Shown here: one piece after another, positions 10,763 through 22,865 of the stretch
Layout of the letters: each line of letters opens with the position of its first letter
Numbering within the stretch: the first letter of the stretch is position 1
Origin: Eutypa lata
Lineage: Eukaryota; Ascomycota; Sordariomycetes; Xylariales; Diatrypaceae
DNA: 64,000 nt
Direction of reading: 5' to 3'
NCBI GenBank assembly: GCA_022661535.1
Contig: JAKULF010000001.1
Span: 1,798,001-1,862,000 of the forward strand
Program-made: the position numbers and the translations under genes
The notes under the pieces: generated by a model
Databases searched by the model: none
Told to the model about the DNA's origin: nothing
What the model saw: the letters and a program-made list of their open reading frames with translations, nothing else

Positions 10763-13340
10763 GAGGGATTCGGTAGTTTCGGAGTATATCAGATATGCAA
10801 ATTTGTAAGATGTGATTGCACGTCCACATTCTGAATTTACACATTTAATAGTTAATAGTTGGAAAACTGGATGGACCCTGTTATCGTACATCCCCTAACT
10901 TACCCCACCTCGTTCGTTGCCCAAGACCAGTGCTATTAACTACCAAGAGGCTACCTACTAGTAAATGGAGTTGTACATCGCAACTTTTCACAGACTTATG
11001 ATGATTAACAAAAGGCTTCTTATTTAACTTAGAATAATTTGTCTAGTTGCCTGCTTCAATGTAAGGGGTTGGGAAATGGCCCCTTCATTATTTAACCGAA
11101 CCTTAAGTCAATCATAATTTCATCTGTCGACCAAAGTAATATATGAGAACTGTCATAAACAGTGAGTTGGACAGATTATATAAGACCCGATTTCATATGT
11201 AGGTATATTAAATCAGTTGTTTTCAGGGATGATAAAGATTCATCGTGATCGGAAAGATATATCGGCGGGAGAGGAATTAAAGGGGTTGTTGACACAAAAC
11301 GATTCAGCTCGTCCTCTAAGTAATAACTCAACACAAACTATTATAGTTTGATGTCCTAAATGGACACATCTCTATTATTGTTGCCTTAATTATATATCCG
11401 TAGTGAAGAACTATACCTTGTGATAGATTTGTCTTCCCCGAGTGTATTTTACCATGATTAATAACTGAGGTTGCTGTTTTATAACTAGAATGCACATTTT
11501 GAAGAAAAGAATTTAGGAATAAGGACTTATTATACTAGCAAATCAAGCACGCTATGGTACAGTATAATTCCCCTTAATATTCGACTCCGTGTCTAGTCTT
11601 CCAACACTATGTCTTCACGTCCTCAACATAATTCTTAGGTTCTTCAAGGGCAACTATGGAGGTGACCTGTCGCTTCTCTGGCCCTTTTAAGATAACCACG
11701 AACTTCCCACACTAGTCCTGGCCTGAATGCGGTGTCGGCGCGCAGTTTTGGTAGCCCAGTCTACCGTGTAGCAGAATGTGTATCAGGCATCTCTGAAAGC
11801 ATGGGCAACCCTCTTTTGGTATATGCTGACTCCTTGTATCAAGCTAATCATTCGTCTAACTTGCAATGGGAGACATGTGCTCATGTTCTAAAGCACAATT
11901 CAACTCGTTCTCAAATAGCCCGTACTGATAGACGGATGTTCTTCCTGGGTAATGCTTACTTCTAAGAACGTGTTACCATCATAGAATAGCGCACTCGGAA
12001 GTGTTGATATTTTCTTGCCGTGTGGATTAATACTAGATGTATCACATATACAGACAGTTGTTCGTTTAAGGGCGGTATATAAGCCTGTCAACGGACATGA
12101 CTTTATCACACATCAATCCGAAAGACTGGTAACGATACCGATGGATCCAGCCGGCTCTGTACCTTTTACCCATCGAGATTAAAAATGAAAAATACGTTTA
12201 GCCGCTTGTAGACCGAAATTTTGATTATATATATGAAAGTGGATTCCCATGTTATAAGTAAATTCGACATGTCTATAATGTTAGCTTCAAGATTGAACAA
12301 TTCTTATAAATGAATGTAATAGCTCTACAGTGAGATGATAGAGTGTAATAATCTGCCTTGTTTTTTTATTAACAACCTACTTATAATCAATTATTATATT
12401 ACGCCATAATTTTTAAGATTTCGTTAGGACTACCTGTATATTGACACTTAAGAACTCGGATAATGGGTGACCACCTGCATGATCCGCAATAGTTTTTCCC
12501 ACAATAACATCTGCTTTTCCACATTGATCATTGCAAATGCAGGTTGCGATATCGGAGCCAACAAGCTGGCGTCTGCAGTAAGAACTATCGTTCAAAAACC
12601 GGGACCTTGGCATGCTATAATTATGCATATAACTTCTTGACATTATCTTCATATGTACCTAGTTTTAAGGCTCAGATTCAAATTAACATAAGAAGGTTTG
12701 GTCAGAAAAATAAAATAAAGGCCATCAAGGTGTGAAATATGACGACCCGCGATATCCGGATAAACCCCTCATTATAGGTTTCGTTATCATGCATCAAGCC
12801 GTGTCAAAAAAAAAGGAAAGCGCCAAGAAATCGAGGGGGTAAGGAACTGCGCTCTACCGATGAATCAACCGGCGATGCTTATGTCTTACTTATGTCTATC
12901 AGCGGTCTTTAGGGATGCATGACATTATATGCCCTATAATATGATGTAGAATAGCTCAGAACCCCGAGGAGAAGGATAATAACCATGCTTAGAAATATTA
13001 CCCTAATGCCTAAGCCCGATGGTAGCTATGTATTGTACTTGCCTATCTCCTTGTCCCAATTCCCTAACCCCATCCCCCTAAACTATAAGCAAATTAGTTT
13101 GTAAGCTTTATAGGCTGCTAGGCAAGCACGTAGTGCCCGGTGAAACTTACTAAGAAGTGCCGTAGGCAGATAGGTCAATAACGTCATGCATAGGTAGTTC
13201 TGCCATTGTTCTAGAGCGGGAACCCGTAGCACCTCCTCATTTAAATAGATTGCGTGCATGCGTGCGCGAATAGCCAAGTATATATTGAGAATTTCCCAGT
13301 TAATAGTTATAACATCGAACTTACCTTTCTTTCTTCCTTC
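10763..13340. other. AT-rich intergenic region
   Basis: About 2.6 kb with no supported gene, strongly AT-rich from about 10980 to 12800. Short open frames at 11732..11965 (+) and 12413..12652 (-) look unlike any family I know. The second has five cysteines and could be a relic, but nothing supports expression. The promoter of the aldo-keto reductase lies at the right end. Confidence 0.45.
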
Positions 13341-14480
13341 ATGTCACGGCCCTTACGAGCTTTAACCACCACCATTCTCTCCAAGAACCACCACATCACA
13401 AGAACAGCCGCAAGAACCGCCAGCACGATGCCCGTCAAATCCGCTTTCGACCCCAAGGAGATGCAGTTCCGCCACCTGGGCCCCACGGGGCTCAAGGTGA
13501 GCGTGCTGTCGCTGGGCGGGTGGCTGACGTACGGCGGCACGCAGAAGGGCGAGATCGTCAAGAAGTGCCTGGAGGCCGCCTGGAGCCACGGCATCAACAC
13601 CTTCGACACGGCCGAGGTCTACGCCAACGGCGAGTCCGAGGTCGAGATGGGCCAGGCGCTGAAGGAGCTCGGTTGGCCCCGCGACGAGTACGTCCTCACC
13701 ACCAAGGTCTTCTTCGGGACCGGCCGCAAGGAGCCCAACACCCGCGGCCTGAGCAGGAAGCACGTCGTCGAGGGCCTGAAGAGCTCCCTCGAGCGCCTGC
13801 AGCAGCCGTACGTCGACGTCGTGTTCGCGCATCGCCCTGATTACGCCACCCCGATGAAGGAGATCGTCGAGGGCTTCACTCAGGTCATCCGGAATTTGAA
13901 CCTGGCATATTACTGGGGCACGTCGGAGTGGAGCGCGACCCAGATCACCGAGGCGACGCACATCGCCGAGCGGTACAACCTGATCGCGCCCGTGGTGGAG
14001 CAGCCCCAGTACAACGCCTTCCACCGGGAGCGGTTCGAGGTCGAGTACGCGCCGCTGTTCAAGCAGTTCGAGTACGGCACGACCATCTGGTCGCCGCTCG
14101 CGTCGGGACTACTGACGGGCAAGTACAACGACGGCATCCCGGAGAACTCGCGGCTGGCGAACCACGGCGACTTCTTCGAGAGCACCATCAAGGCGCTCAC
14201 GTCGCCCGAGGGCCAGGCCAAGATCGAGAAGGTGAAGAAGCTGACGACGATCGCCGAGCGCCTCGGCGCCACCACCGCGTCGCTGGCCCTCGCCTGGGCC
14301 CTCAAGAACCCCAACGTCAGCACCGTCATCCTCGGCGCCACCAAGGTCGAGCAGATCGAGGATAACGTCAAGGCCGTCAAGCTGCTCGAGAAGCTCACGC
14401 CGGATGTGGTCGAGGAGATTGAGAAGATCCTCGATAACAAACCTGCGCAACCCCCTGCTTTTGGTCGCGAGAGGTTGTGA
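13341..14480 (+). CDS. Aldo-keto reductase, Kv-beta-like (AKR6/AKR7 type)
   Basis: This is an NADPH-dependent reductase of the voltage-gated K+ channel beta-subunit-like branch. Fungal members probably reduce aldehydes; a channel partner is not implied. It is a single exon of 379 residues from the ATG at 13341. A second in-frame ATG at 13428 would give a 350-residue protein starting [18 protein letters not shown], which is where homologues usually begin. The extra 29 residues are rich in Arg, Lys, Ser and Thr with no acidic residue, like a mitochondrial presequence. The catalytic tetrad is visible: D89 and Y94 in FDTAEVY, K122 in TTKVFF and H164 in FAHRPD. The [13 protein letters not shown] and [14 protein letters not shown] motifs form the cofactor site. 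The coding sequence is very GC-rich and strongly C-ending at third positions, unlike its AT-rich flanks. It is convergent with the MFS exporter. Confidence 0.9.
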   Translation: MSRPLRALTTTILSKNHHITRTAARTASTMPVKSAFDPKEMQFRHLGPTGLKVSVLSLGGWLTYGGTQKGEIVKKCLEAAWSHGINTFDTAEVYANGESEVEMGQALKELGWPRDEYVLTTKVFFGTGRKEPNTRGLSRKHVVEGLKSSLERLQQPYVDVVFAHRPDYATPMKEIVEGFTQVIRNLNLAYYWGTSEWSATQITEATHIAERYNLIAPVVEQPQYNAFHRERFEVEYAPLFKQFEYGTTIWSPLASGLLTGKYNDGIPENSRLANHGDFFESTIKALTSPEGQAKIEKVKKLTTIAERLGATTASLALAWALKNPNVSTVILGATKVEQIEDNVKAVKLLEKLTPDVVEEIEKILDNKPAQPPAFGRERL

Positions 14481-15310
14481 GGGAATGGATGCATACATAC
14501 TTATGTACTACATGAGGTGATTGGTCTTTGCGAGACTGCGTGATTAGGCATTGGAGTGCTGTGTGGTGTTCGGCTACTTATGTGTACGGTTGCTATGAAT
14601 AGGCGGGCACTGTCGTGGTTATCATATGATTGTCTATTCGTCAGCCATTTTAGAAGGAGTACGTCTGTTTATTCCCTATGGGCCTAACCTATACATCAAA
14701 CCACATGATAGAGATGGGCACAAGTAGAGAAGGCTTAGCAGTGAATGATTGATGAGAATTATGAAAATTGAATAATGGATTTGATACTGAAATAAGATTG
14801 CATGTGAGAAGCAACAGGGACTACATCCCAAGTATGATCAACTATTGATGTGGAACTGTAGTGGCCTAGTTAAACCTTCATACCGGCCGACAGACCAACC
14901 AGGTCCTACTGGCTTTTGCTTATATTGTAAAGGGGTTAAACTTCTGTTTCGTCGGTACGGGAGATTAAGATAACCAAGTGGAAAGAAAATATAAGGGAAA
15001 TAACTAGAACCTACGTACGAAGTAATCTGACTCGTTGGTTCCATTGTGTGACCCTTGGTAGATGCATGCTGACGCCATTTGAGGTAAGGGGGTCTGTGAC
15101 CTCGCCTCCCCCGTGTGTGCTTTTCTTACCTATATTATTCCTGGACTTTCAGGCCTTGTGAAATCGTGACTTTTCAAATAAATACGCTGTTTCAATTCAT
15201 TTTCTAATGCCTCACCTATATAAAACAATGTGTATTATACAAATACCGCTTCCTTAAAACATTCAGAAATTCGCTGCAAAGAAGGAAGATCACATTTTCA
15301 GGGGTTGCCC
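14481..15310. other. Intergenic, convergent 3' ends
   Basis: Holds the 3' ends of the aldo-keto reductase (+) and MFS exporter (-). It is AT-rich with no recognisable gene. Confidence 0.5.
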
Positions 15311-17244
15311 CTATTCGGAGGCACCGACTTTCCCACCCTTCTTGAGGCCAAAGTATGTAATTGGAATCACCCAGACCATCAACGCAAAGCAAGTCCAAAA
15401 GGCGGCATGGTATCCCTTAAGCAAGCCATCGTCGCCTCCGGACTGATGCTGCCGCGAGACTGCCGACGAGATGGCAGCCGTTACAGCCAAGCCGATGGAG
15501 TTTCCAACCTGCGCTATGGCGTTGAAGACGCCACCTGCTAGAGACTGTGATGCGACTGGATATGCTTGGCTGATAATGAGGTTCGAGACGGTGAATAGAA
15601 CTACGAAGGTATGGTTAGCGACGAGAAGAGAAATAAGGTAGGTACAAGGATTGTATGACTTACCGTCGGGGTGCAGAGGTGACAGTAACATAGCAATGAA
15701 CGGTCCTTTCCAGTATCCCCAACTGGGATTCACAAGCGCCATCAAGAGCGGCGACACAGTTGCTATGATGGCCGAAACACTCAACAAATAATGCACCTGT
15801 ACCTTCTCCACAAGTACGCCAGCCATCTGTGAGCGAAAGATAGTCAGTACCGGTTCAGCGGGGGTTCACAATAGATGGGGAGGGAGAAAAAGGTATTGGG
15901 ACACCAGAACTCACAAGATTGGTTGCGACCCCGATAATGACCATAGGCAGAAAGCGCAGCGCCGTCTCCTTCGGGGTCAAGTGTTCGACCTTCTCGAAAT
16001 ACAATGAGCTGAAGTACTGCAAACCGTTGAACGAAGCCCAAGCGAAGAACACGGCCACGCAGATAGACGTGAACGCGGCATTCTTCCAAAGACTATTCGG
16101 GATCAGTGCCGGTCGTCCGCGTTGTTCCTGGCGGCGGACCCAGAAAATGAAAGCCGGGATTAAGGCGACCGCCGCGACGAGCATCACAATGTTGCAGGAT
16201 TTGCTAAGATCCGTGTAGTCTCTACTAGTAACACTGTTCCACGGAAATTCGTTAGAAATCATATTTTACCAACGTACATAATAATCCTTCAGGTCTAACT
16301 GGCAAGAGTAGATTCAACACGTACGCAAACACGTAAGACAGCAGTCCAAGAGAGGCACTGAGGATAAGACCCCCCACCCAGTCGACCTCGTGTCGTAGGT
16401 CACGCCAGACGGCCCTCCTCTCGAAGGACGGCGGCTTAGGCAAGGCCCAGATGGCGCAGGCGACAAAAGCCACATTGAATATGGCGGAGAGGTAGAAGCC
16501 CCAGCGCCAGGTGAGCTTGCTATCGGTCAGACCACCTCCGGCAATGAGGCCGACCGAGTACCCGAGGGGCTGGCCCATGCCCTGGCACGCGAAGCCCATG
16601 TTCCGCCAGGAGCCCCGGGGGAAGCTCTTCGTCGTGATGCTGACCGCAGTAGGGAGACACATGGCGATAGCGAGCCCGAGGACGGCGCGGAGCGCGATGA
16701 GCTGCGCGGGCGTCTGGCAGAAGCCGACGCAGAGCGTGAAAAGCGTGTAGAGGGAGGCGCCCGCGACCCAGATGCGCTTCGGGCCCACGACGTCGCCCAC
16801 GGCCCCGAACAGGAGGAGCGTGCAGCCAGCTGCCAGCGCGTACACTGATGCAGGCCATAGCAGTATGGTCTCGTCCATCCCCACGTCCCGTATGATTGTC
16901 GGAAGGGCTACCGTTAGGATTCCAGACCCCATCGTGTTCAGGAAGTTGACGCCCGCCAGCACCAATAATATGGACCTTGCCTTCCATATGCCCATCCAGA
17001 GGTACCTGCCGTGGATCGTAGATACCAGTGACTCGCCGGCGGGTGGCGGGGCCGCAGGTTGTCCGCTCTTGACTGACCTTTCTACATTGGCGCGGCCGCC
17101 GTCGACGTCACCGTTGCCGATACCACCACCAATAACCGCAGCAGCATCTTCCGAACGGGACTCGGAAACGCTATGGCCTCCTATGCGGGCCCATGACTCG
17201 TGAAGGTTCCCGAGCTCAATGATAGTAGATATCGCGCTTCTCAT
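15311..17244 (-). CDS. MFS exporter, 14-TM drug:H+ antiporter (DHA2-like)
   Basis: This is a predicted plasma-membrane exporter of toxins, drugs or metabolites. Four exons on the minus strand are 17244..16325, 16233..15915, 15826..15664 and 15600..15311, giving 563 residues. The introns are 91, 88 and 63 nt. Joins 2 and 3 are well supported; the third restores the family string LHPDVLFTVSNL. The first intron's acceptor is less certain, since three AGs within 16 nt all keep the frame. Visible motifs include the TM2-3 loop GDVVGPKRIW, the TM4 region RAVLGLAIAMCLPTAVSI, and GQPLGYSVGLIAGG, a motif C-like antiporter signature. GGVFNAIAQVGNSIGLAVTA lies near the C-terminus. The first 75 residues are hydrophilic with Gly/Asp/Pro runs. 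It is convergent with the aldo-keto reductase, with no biosynthetic backbone gene nearby. Confidence 0.88.
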
Positions 17245-18923
17245 TTTTTGAGATTATATTGAGATTGAGTGTGCTAGGAATGCCTCAAAGTGAGTCCCTT
17301 TTAAAAGAAACCCTGGTCGCTCAGCTGGGTCGTACAATTGACGTTATTCAATGATATAGGAGTATACAACATCGATGTCTAAAGAATGGTCGGTGATGTG
17401 ATATTACTCCGTATATTAAATCATGAAGCGAATGTGATGAACTATGCGACAACCATATCGAATATCATGTAGTCTTGTTTATTTATCATCACATACGCAT
17501 ATATATATTAACTTTCTGCTGAAAAAAGCGTACCTGGCATGATGACATGGCTTATTAAGGATATATACTTGGAAGGAAGCCACCTATGATGTATGTAGCT
17601 ACTATGAAGCATAAGCACTTGAGTGTATTACCAATCTTGCTGTCCCCCCTCCTTTATTAAGTTTAGCTTCCGCTTTTAGCCTCCGATCAGGACGGTAGAT
17701 ATCGGGAAAAGTCACTACAGTCAGTCTATTTATTATGCCTGGCTATGTAAGTAGACCATGATGATTATAAATGACTCGTTTTTAGAGCACTTATCTGATG
17801 AATTACCGATATGGAAGATGTGGACGAAATATACTTAGCAGGTAAGTACGTAGGTATAGGTGTTCTGAGTCGACCAGGTAAGACTGACTGCAAAATATTA
17901 TATACGGGAGTGAATACTCGAAATGCAACTAACTGCCTTCGAGCTTATCTGCCTTCGGGTACGACAAATGTAAGGTGCGACTCACTGTAGACGATAATTA
18001 TTTGACATGGTCTCTCCATGGCTAAAGTAAGCATACACTAACCTACAGCAACATCTCTCCGTCACTTATGGTGATGAGTCAGACCCAGCACCTGCTTCGG
18101 ACAGGCGTGATAAGGGAAACTGAAAGGCTAAGAGGATATCCAACCAAGCCAGTTGAAATCAGCAATCAGCTAAACTACCCACGAGGGCAAGGACATTGGG
18201 GTTACCAGCCACGCCAATCGGGACATGAAGACATCATCCGTACCTGTCACCATTATACATTGTGTTCCAAGGGCCAGATTTTGGCTATAGCAAGTTTGAC
18301 TTTCAGGAGGTAGTATAGTAAGGCATTTGTGGGTTTGGACCGATATGCGAGGAGACACTTAAAGGAATGAATGCATCCCCCCGCAGCCTGCCTTGGCCTT
18401 GCCATGGTCGCATGGCTCCATATGGAAATTCGGCATCTTGTGACCTCGCTCGATTAGGACCCCGTCTATCTTGTCATTGTCCTCCGTAGGTATTCAGCCT
18501 CGTGCCATTTGGGCCGTCGAGGTAATCCGTGTCTACTCTAACCTCTCGACTACGTCGGTGCACCATGCGTCGTCGCAACGCTGTGGCGTGTCCGGAGCGT
18601 CGTCGGATAAGGAATTCTAATGTTTCAGGCATTGCAAGGTCGGGGAGGACATGGTAATTAGTAGTAGCGCTCAACTCCCGGGGCGCGCCATGTTTGCTGA
18701 GATAATTGATATCCTTAGATGTTTCCGTTTGAATAACTGCTTATTCGATAGTGACCAGTGATTATTCTATAGTAGATGATATTAACCTATGGTTATTCGC
18801 ATATGCATTGAGCTAGGGCAAACGCCTCGACTTAGGAGGCTATTACAACACATCTATACAAGTCAGAAGCAACCAAGCGAGCATATTAAGATCGTGGTAT
18901 GAGTAAGACGATCCTTCCAATAG
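17245..18923. other. Gene-poor intergenic region
   Basis: About 1.7 kb upstream of the MFS exporter. Apart from that gene's promoter at the left edge, I see no gene. Short open frames at 18068..18313 and 18474..18674 have no family character. Confidence 0.45.
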
Positions 18924-19223
18924 CGAGACGAAGCACATGCGACGAAACTATTACACCCGCTTGTTCTTGCACGTCAAGCACAGGAATGCTTCGTTCATAC
19001 TATTCATCCTTTCCTGGATGGCAACGGACGAGTGAGTAGAATGATCAGTTATGAGTATATGGCTCGTCAAGGATATCCTCTAGTCACCACGCAGCATTTG
19101 CAACATATCGACTATCTACGTATGGTTAGTGATGCTTCAGATGGGAAGCCGGGAGAGTTTGGTACAGGTGTTATCACTACACAACTGGATGCACTCAGAA
19201 CCCTGTACTGGCGCGGCAGATAG
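18924..19223 (+). pseudogene. Fic/Doc (Fido) domain relic
   Basis: An open stretch of 99 codons carries the complete Fic catalytic motif HPFLDGNGRVSR at about 19005..19040, matching H-x-F-x-[DE]-G-N-G-R-x-x-R. It is followed by an R-Q-G-Y-P segment, as in the helix after the Fic loop. Fic enzymes usually transfer AMP or another nucleotide group to a target hydroxyl. The frame is closed upstream by a TAG at 18921..18923 and a TGA at 18900..18902. It has no ATG before the motif, and the upstream half of the Fido fold is not recognisable. It stops at 19223. I therefore call it a gene fragment. An alternative is a 3' exon whose upstream exons I fail to see, using the TAG at 18921..18923 as a splice acceptor. 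No inhibitory helix motif is visible. Confidence 0.6.
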
Positions 19224-21209
19224 AGCGCAAGAAAGGGGAAGGGAGAGCAAGTTAGTTGTCACGAAATAAGGTAAGATACCTACCATATATTAGTCGACAC
19301 CAATGATGCACTGGGTCAGCTGCGGCGCATATATAAAGGGGCTATGCCCACCCCCCTTAGATGATCAGAGAAAGGCAAGCATGGATAGTCTTACTATCTA
19401 CTACTTACACTACGAACCGACAACATAGTAACTACGATCTTTCGCTCTAAGCTACCCTATTATCTGACATTGTAGCTTTTTATTCTTCGTTTGCATTGCA
19501 TCTATGCATTGGGATGGGCTTCATTGCCTATTGCGTTTGTATCTTCTTGACTTAACAAGGCCGATTATAAGACATCCAACTTTATCCGGGAAAGGCAAAC
19601 TGTATCAATGTCTCCTATACTCCTGAACGACTATTTCTGTCACCTCTTGTTCCAAGATCTTTTTTCTTTTTTCTTTTTTCAAATTCTAATATTTATTCCA
19701 GCTGAAATAAGAAAGAGGGAGAGGAGGTGCGTAAAAACTATCATCAGAATTATTATTTAGTTCCATAAATCGGGTCTTCTCTTCAAGCTCGCCATTTTTC
19801 AGCTCACGAAGAATGATCCACCCTAATTTCGGTCGTTGCAAGATTTGGTTATTTGGCCGTCACGCCGTTTCCAACAGTTATGCATAGAAATTAAACAGCT
19901 AACTTAAACATCATGAGACAATATAAGTGCTGAACCACGAGACATATCACGCCAATGATATATCTAGGATAATCTAGAGCAGTCGTTTAAAGTTCTAGAG
20001 CATTTATCTGCATTGTAAAAGCTTGCTCTCTATTACGATATATATCTTTCTCCTGAAAACACGACCCTATACCTTTTAGAAATCAGATCCAACAACACAA
20101 CCACTCTGTCCTATACTAGAGAGAGCAGCCCCAACTAGGAAAGAACAACAGTTAACGCCCATTGAAAGACAGCATAAGCTAAAGAGGAAAAGGAGCCTAC
20201 GCTAATCTGTGCAACCGGCGAATGAAGTTGACCCGTAAGACCCGAAGGGTCGGACTAAAGGTCGCCCCCGACCGACTAGATGAAAAGCTCCACTATCCCC
20301 AGAATATCGCCGGCATGTTCGTGGATGACGATATTGCATACATGTTATGTAGCTAACTACATACGTGCGTACGTAGTTTGTTCCTGGATTTCCCTCATTA
20401 TCAGCTCCACAGCGGAATTCAAGCTCTAGAGTAAAGTGGAAGAAGAAGAATTCCCACTCCACATTACGAGAGAGAAGAGAGAGAGAATCGGTCTACGGGA
20501 TGAATAATGAACCTGTAATTATGCCGAGGTTCGTCTGGTTAGTTCATGAGCGGTTAACTAATTAGTAAATAGTAAACAAACTGTTCTTGAATGTCTGATG
20601 TTTTTTTTCCGCCTTCCAATTGAGCTTGCTAGTCAAGAGTTGGACAAATTGGGGTAGAAATCGGGGTAGTTGGACGCTTGAGCTTGAACTATACCCACTA
20701 AACCGTCTGTCGTGCCACAACAGGGCCGATTGCTTTGTGCGGAGAGCTGGGGTTTTGCTCTGTCCGTTCCCGTCTCCGCAAATGGTGTCGGAATGGTCAC
20801 CGACAAAAAGGGCAACCAGAGAGCCGAACTAGAACGTCATTCTCTTCATAACTAAATAGTTTACCCAGAGAATTGCCGGTCTTGGTGGGTATTCATGGCC
20901 CGGAACAGGTAAAGGAAGTTATTAGAGCTATATCCAGCTCCACAACCCACGAGAATGTGGAGTGCAGACGGGGTGACTGTGGGGTTGCGGGATGGGTTGA
21001 CTTGATGGGACTTTTTATGTAAGTTGGGTCTTTTTGGGGGGGGGGGGCCAAGTCTTCGGCATATCATCATCCCATTCTTTATGTTTATTCTCGGCAGATT
21101 CGGAGAAAGAAGATGGCAAGGCGTATATACCTAGGTAAGTAGAGCAGATCAATATTGCCAGACAGTCAGTTATTTGAATTGACCTTCGAAATTTTATAGT
21201 CAGACTGTC
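19224..21209. other. Gene-poor intergenic region
   Basis: About 2 kb with no supported gene. A TATA-like ATATATAAAGG lies near 19330 but is followed only by a 15-codon frame. A pyrimidine tract (TTTTTTC units) lies near 19660..19680. A run of about 12 G lies near 21038..21049. Confidence 0.45.
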
Positions 21210-21780
21210 TACTCGTCAGGGCTTTAATCGCCTTTTGACCCATTTTTTTTACGCTTCGCTAAATGAGTTAGGTATTTTTACATTGTAATGCCTTTCACTT
21301 TGTAAAATAACTTTATACATCATTTTGCTAGTAAATTATATACAAAATCAAGTAATATGTTATAATTTAAATACTTTTATTTATAAGAAAATAACTATAA
21401 CTTTAATAATAAATCTTTTTATAAAAAATTATTATTAAAGAATATATATTTAAAAAAATATATAAAATCTTTTTTAATTTATTATATAAAGTTTTAAATA
21501 ATAAATTAAAGTTAAAATAATAATTTTAAAAATAATAATAATTATAAATATTATAAAAATATATAATTTTATTAAATATTTTTTAATATTTATTATATAT
21601 AATATTATTATATATAATATTATTATTATATTAAAATTATTTAAATTTATTAATAAATTATTAATTAAATTATATATTTAAAAATTATAAAATAAAAAAT
21701 ATTATAATATAAAAATATTTAATTTATTTAATAAAGCGTAAAAAAAATAAGTTAAAAAGCAATTAAAGCTTTAACGAATA
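21210..21780. mobile_element. Short terminal-inverted-repeat element (MITE-like), one arm RIPed
   Basis: The first 96 bases (21210..21305) and the last 96 (21685..21780) are inverted copies without a gap. The outer ends are TA dinucleotides, as expected for a TA target duplication of a Tc1/mariner-type element. The terminus inside the TA reads CTCGTCAGGGCTTTAATCG. The two arms differ at 24 positions. At every one the left arm has C or G where the right arm has T or A in the same orientation. That is the pattern of repeat-induced point mutation acting on the right arm and interior. The interior is almost pure A/T and has no open frame, so the element is non-autonomous or too mutated to read. 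I cannot name the family. Confidence 0.7.
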
Positions 21781-22865
21781 TAATTTATTAAAATTAAATG
21801 TTTAAAATATATTTAATTTAAACTTTAATAAAAAAGAAAAATTTAAATTAAATAAATAATTATTATTATTTTAAATTAAGTTATAAATAATTTATAATTT
21901 ATTTTAAATATTATTTATAATGCTTTATACTTTATATTTTTCGTATTTATTATTAATAAAACTTTTATATATAAATAATTATTAAATATTTTTTATTTTT
22001 TAATTTTTTATTATTATTAACGATAATTTTATCGTAATTAATTTATTTAAATTTTACTTTTTTAATTTATTTATTTAACTTAAATAATTTTAATTAAAAG
22101 TAATAATTTTTTAAATTTATATAAATCTTTTAACGTAATAACGTTATTAATATTTTAAATAATTTTTAAAAGTTATTAACTTTTATCGTTATAAGTTTTT
22201 TCGAAATTAAAAAAACTTAATTTTTAATAAGTTAAATAAAAATTATATATAATATTTTTTAAAGTAAAAATAATAACGATAATAATTTTTTAAAAATAAT
22301 CGATAATTTTTAAAAACGTTAATTAACGAATTATTAAAGTAATTTAACGTTTAATAAAATAAATTTAATAACGTTTTTTAAAAATAATATATAAATAATT
22401 TTTAAAAGTAATTTTTTAAAATAATAACGAAATTATTAAAAACTTAATAATTTAAAAAAAGTAAATTTTTAAAAATAATATAAGTTATCGATAACTTTTA
22501 ATATAAATATTTTAACGTTTAAAAAAATAATAAAAAATAATAACTTTTAAAAAAATATTAAATTATTAATAATAACTTAAGTAATTAAAAAATCGTTTTT
22601 AAAAACTTAATTATTAACGACGTAAATAATAATTAACGATTATTAAAAAAGGTTATTTTTTTAAAAAAATTTAATAATAAAAATAACTTATTATTAATTA
22701 ACGTTTTTTAAAAGTTAATAATTATTAAACGATAATAACGAAATAAATAATTAAATATTATAAAAAACGATAATTTTTAAAAAAAAGTTAAAAATTTAAT
22801 AATAATACGAATTCGAAATTATTAAACGATTATATTCCTAGCTAAAGATATTAAAAAAAAAAAGA
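21306..22865. repeat. RIP-saturated AT island
   Basis: About 1.6 kb of nearly pure A and T, with sharp edges at the left inverted-repeat arm and at the direct-repeat copy starting at 22866. From 21922 to 22862 I find no CpA and no TpG dinucleotide at all. The few remaining C and G bases sit mainly in CpG, CpT or ApG. RIP prefers CpA, so this is saturation of the preferred target. The original content cannot be read. It overlaps the right part of the inverted-repeat element. Confidence 0.85.
21843..21957 (+). repeat. Direct repeat, copy A (RIPed)
   Basis: This 115-base copy aligns without gaps to 22866..22980 at an offset of 1023. It differs at about 37 positions, and each difference is C-to-T or G-to-A relative to the other copy. 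It lies inside the AT island. Confidence 0.85.

Noticed and set aside
12413..12652. Small cysteine-containing frame on the minus strand in the AT-rich region
   Set aside because: Five cysteines and some plausible sequence, but no signal peptide, no family match I recognise, and no promoter or intron context; left as unassigned.
13362..14498. Long antisense frames over the aldo-keto reductase
   Set aside because: Codon-bias shadows; the sense strand has the complete catalytic tetrad.
19320..19430. TATA-like site followed by a short frame starting at 19381
   Set aside because: The frame ends after 15 codons and no downstream exon could be joined.
21958..22865. Possible LTR retrotransposon between the two 115-base direct repeats
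   Set aside because: The repeats are short, no TG..CA ends survive, no primer-binding site or polypurine tract can be read in RIP-saturated sequence, and no coding remnant is visible.
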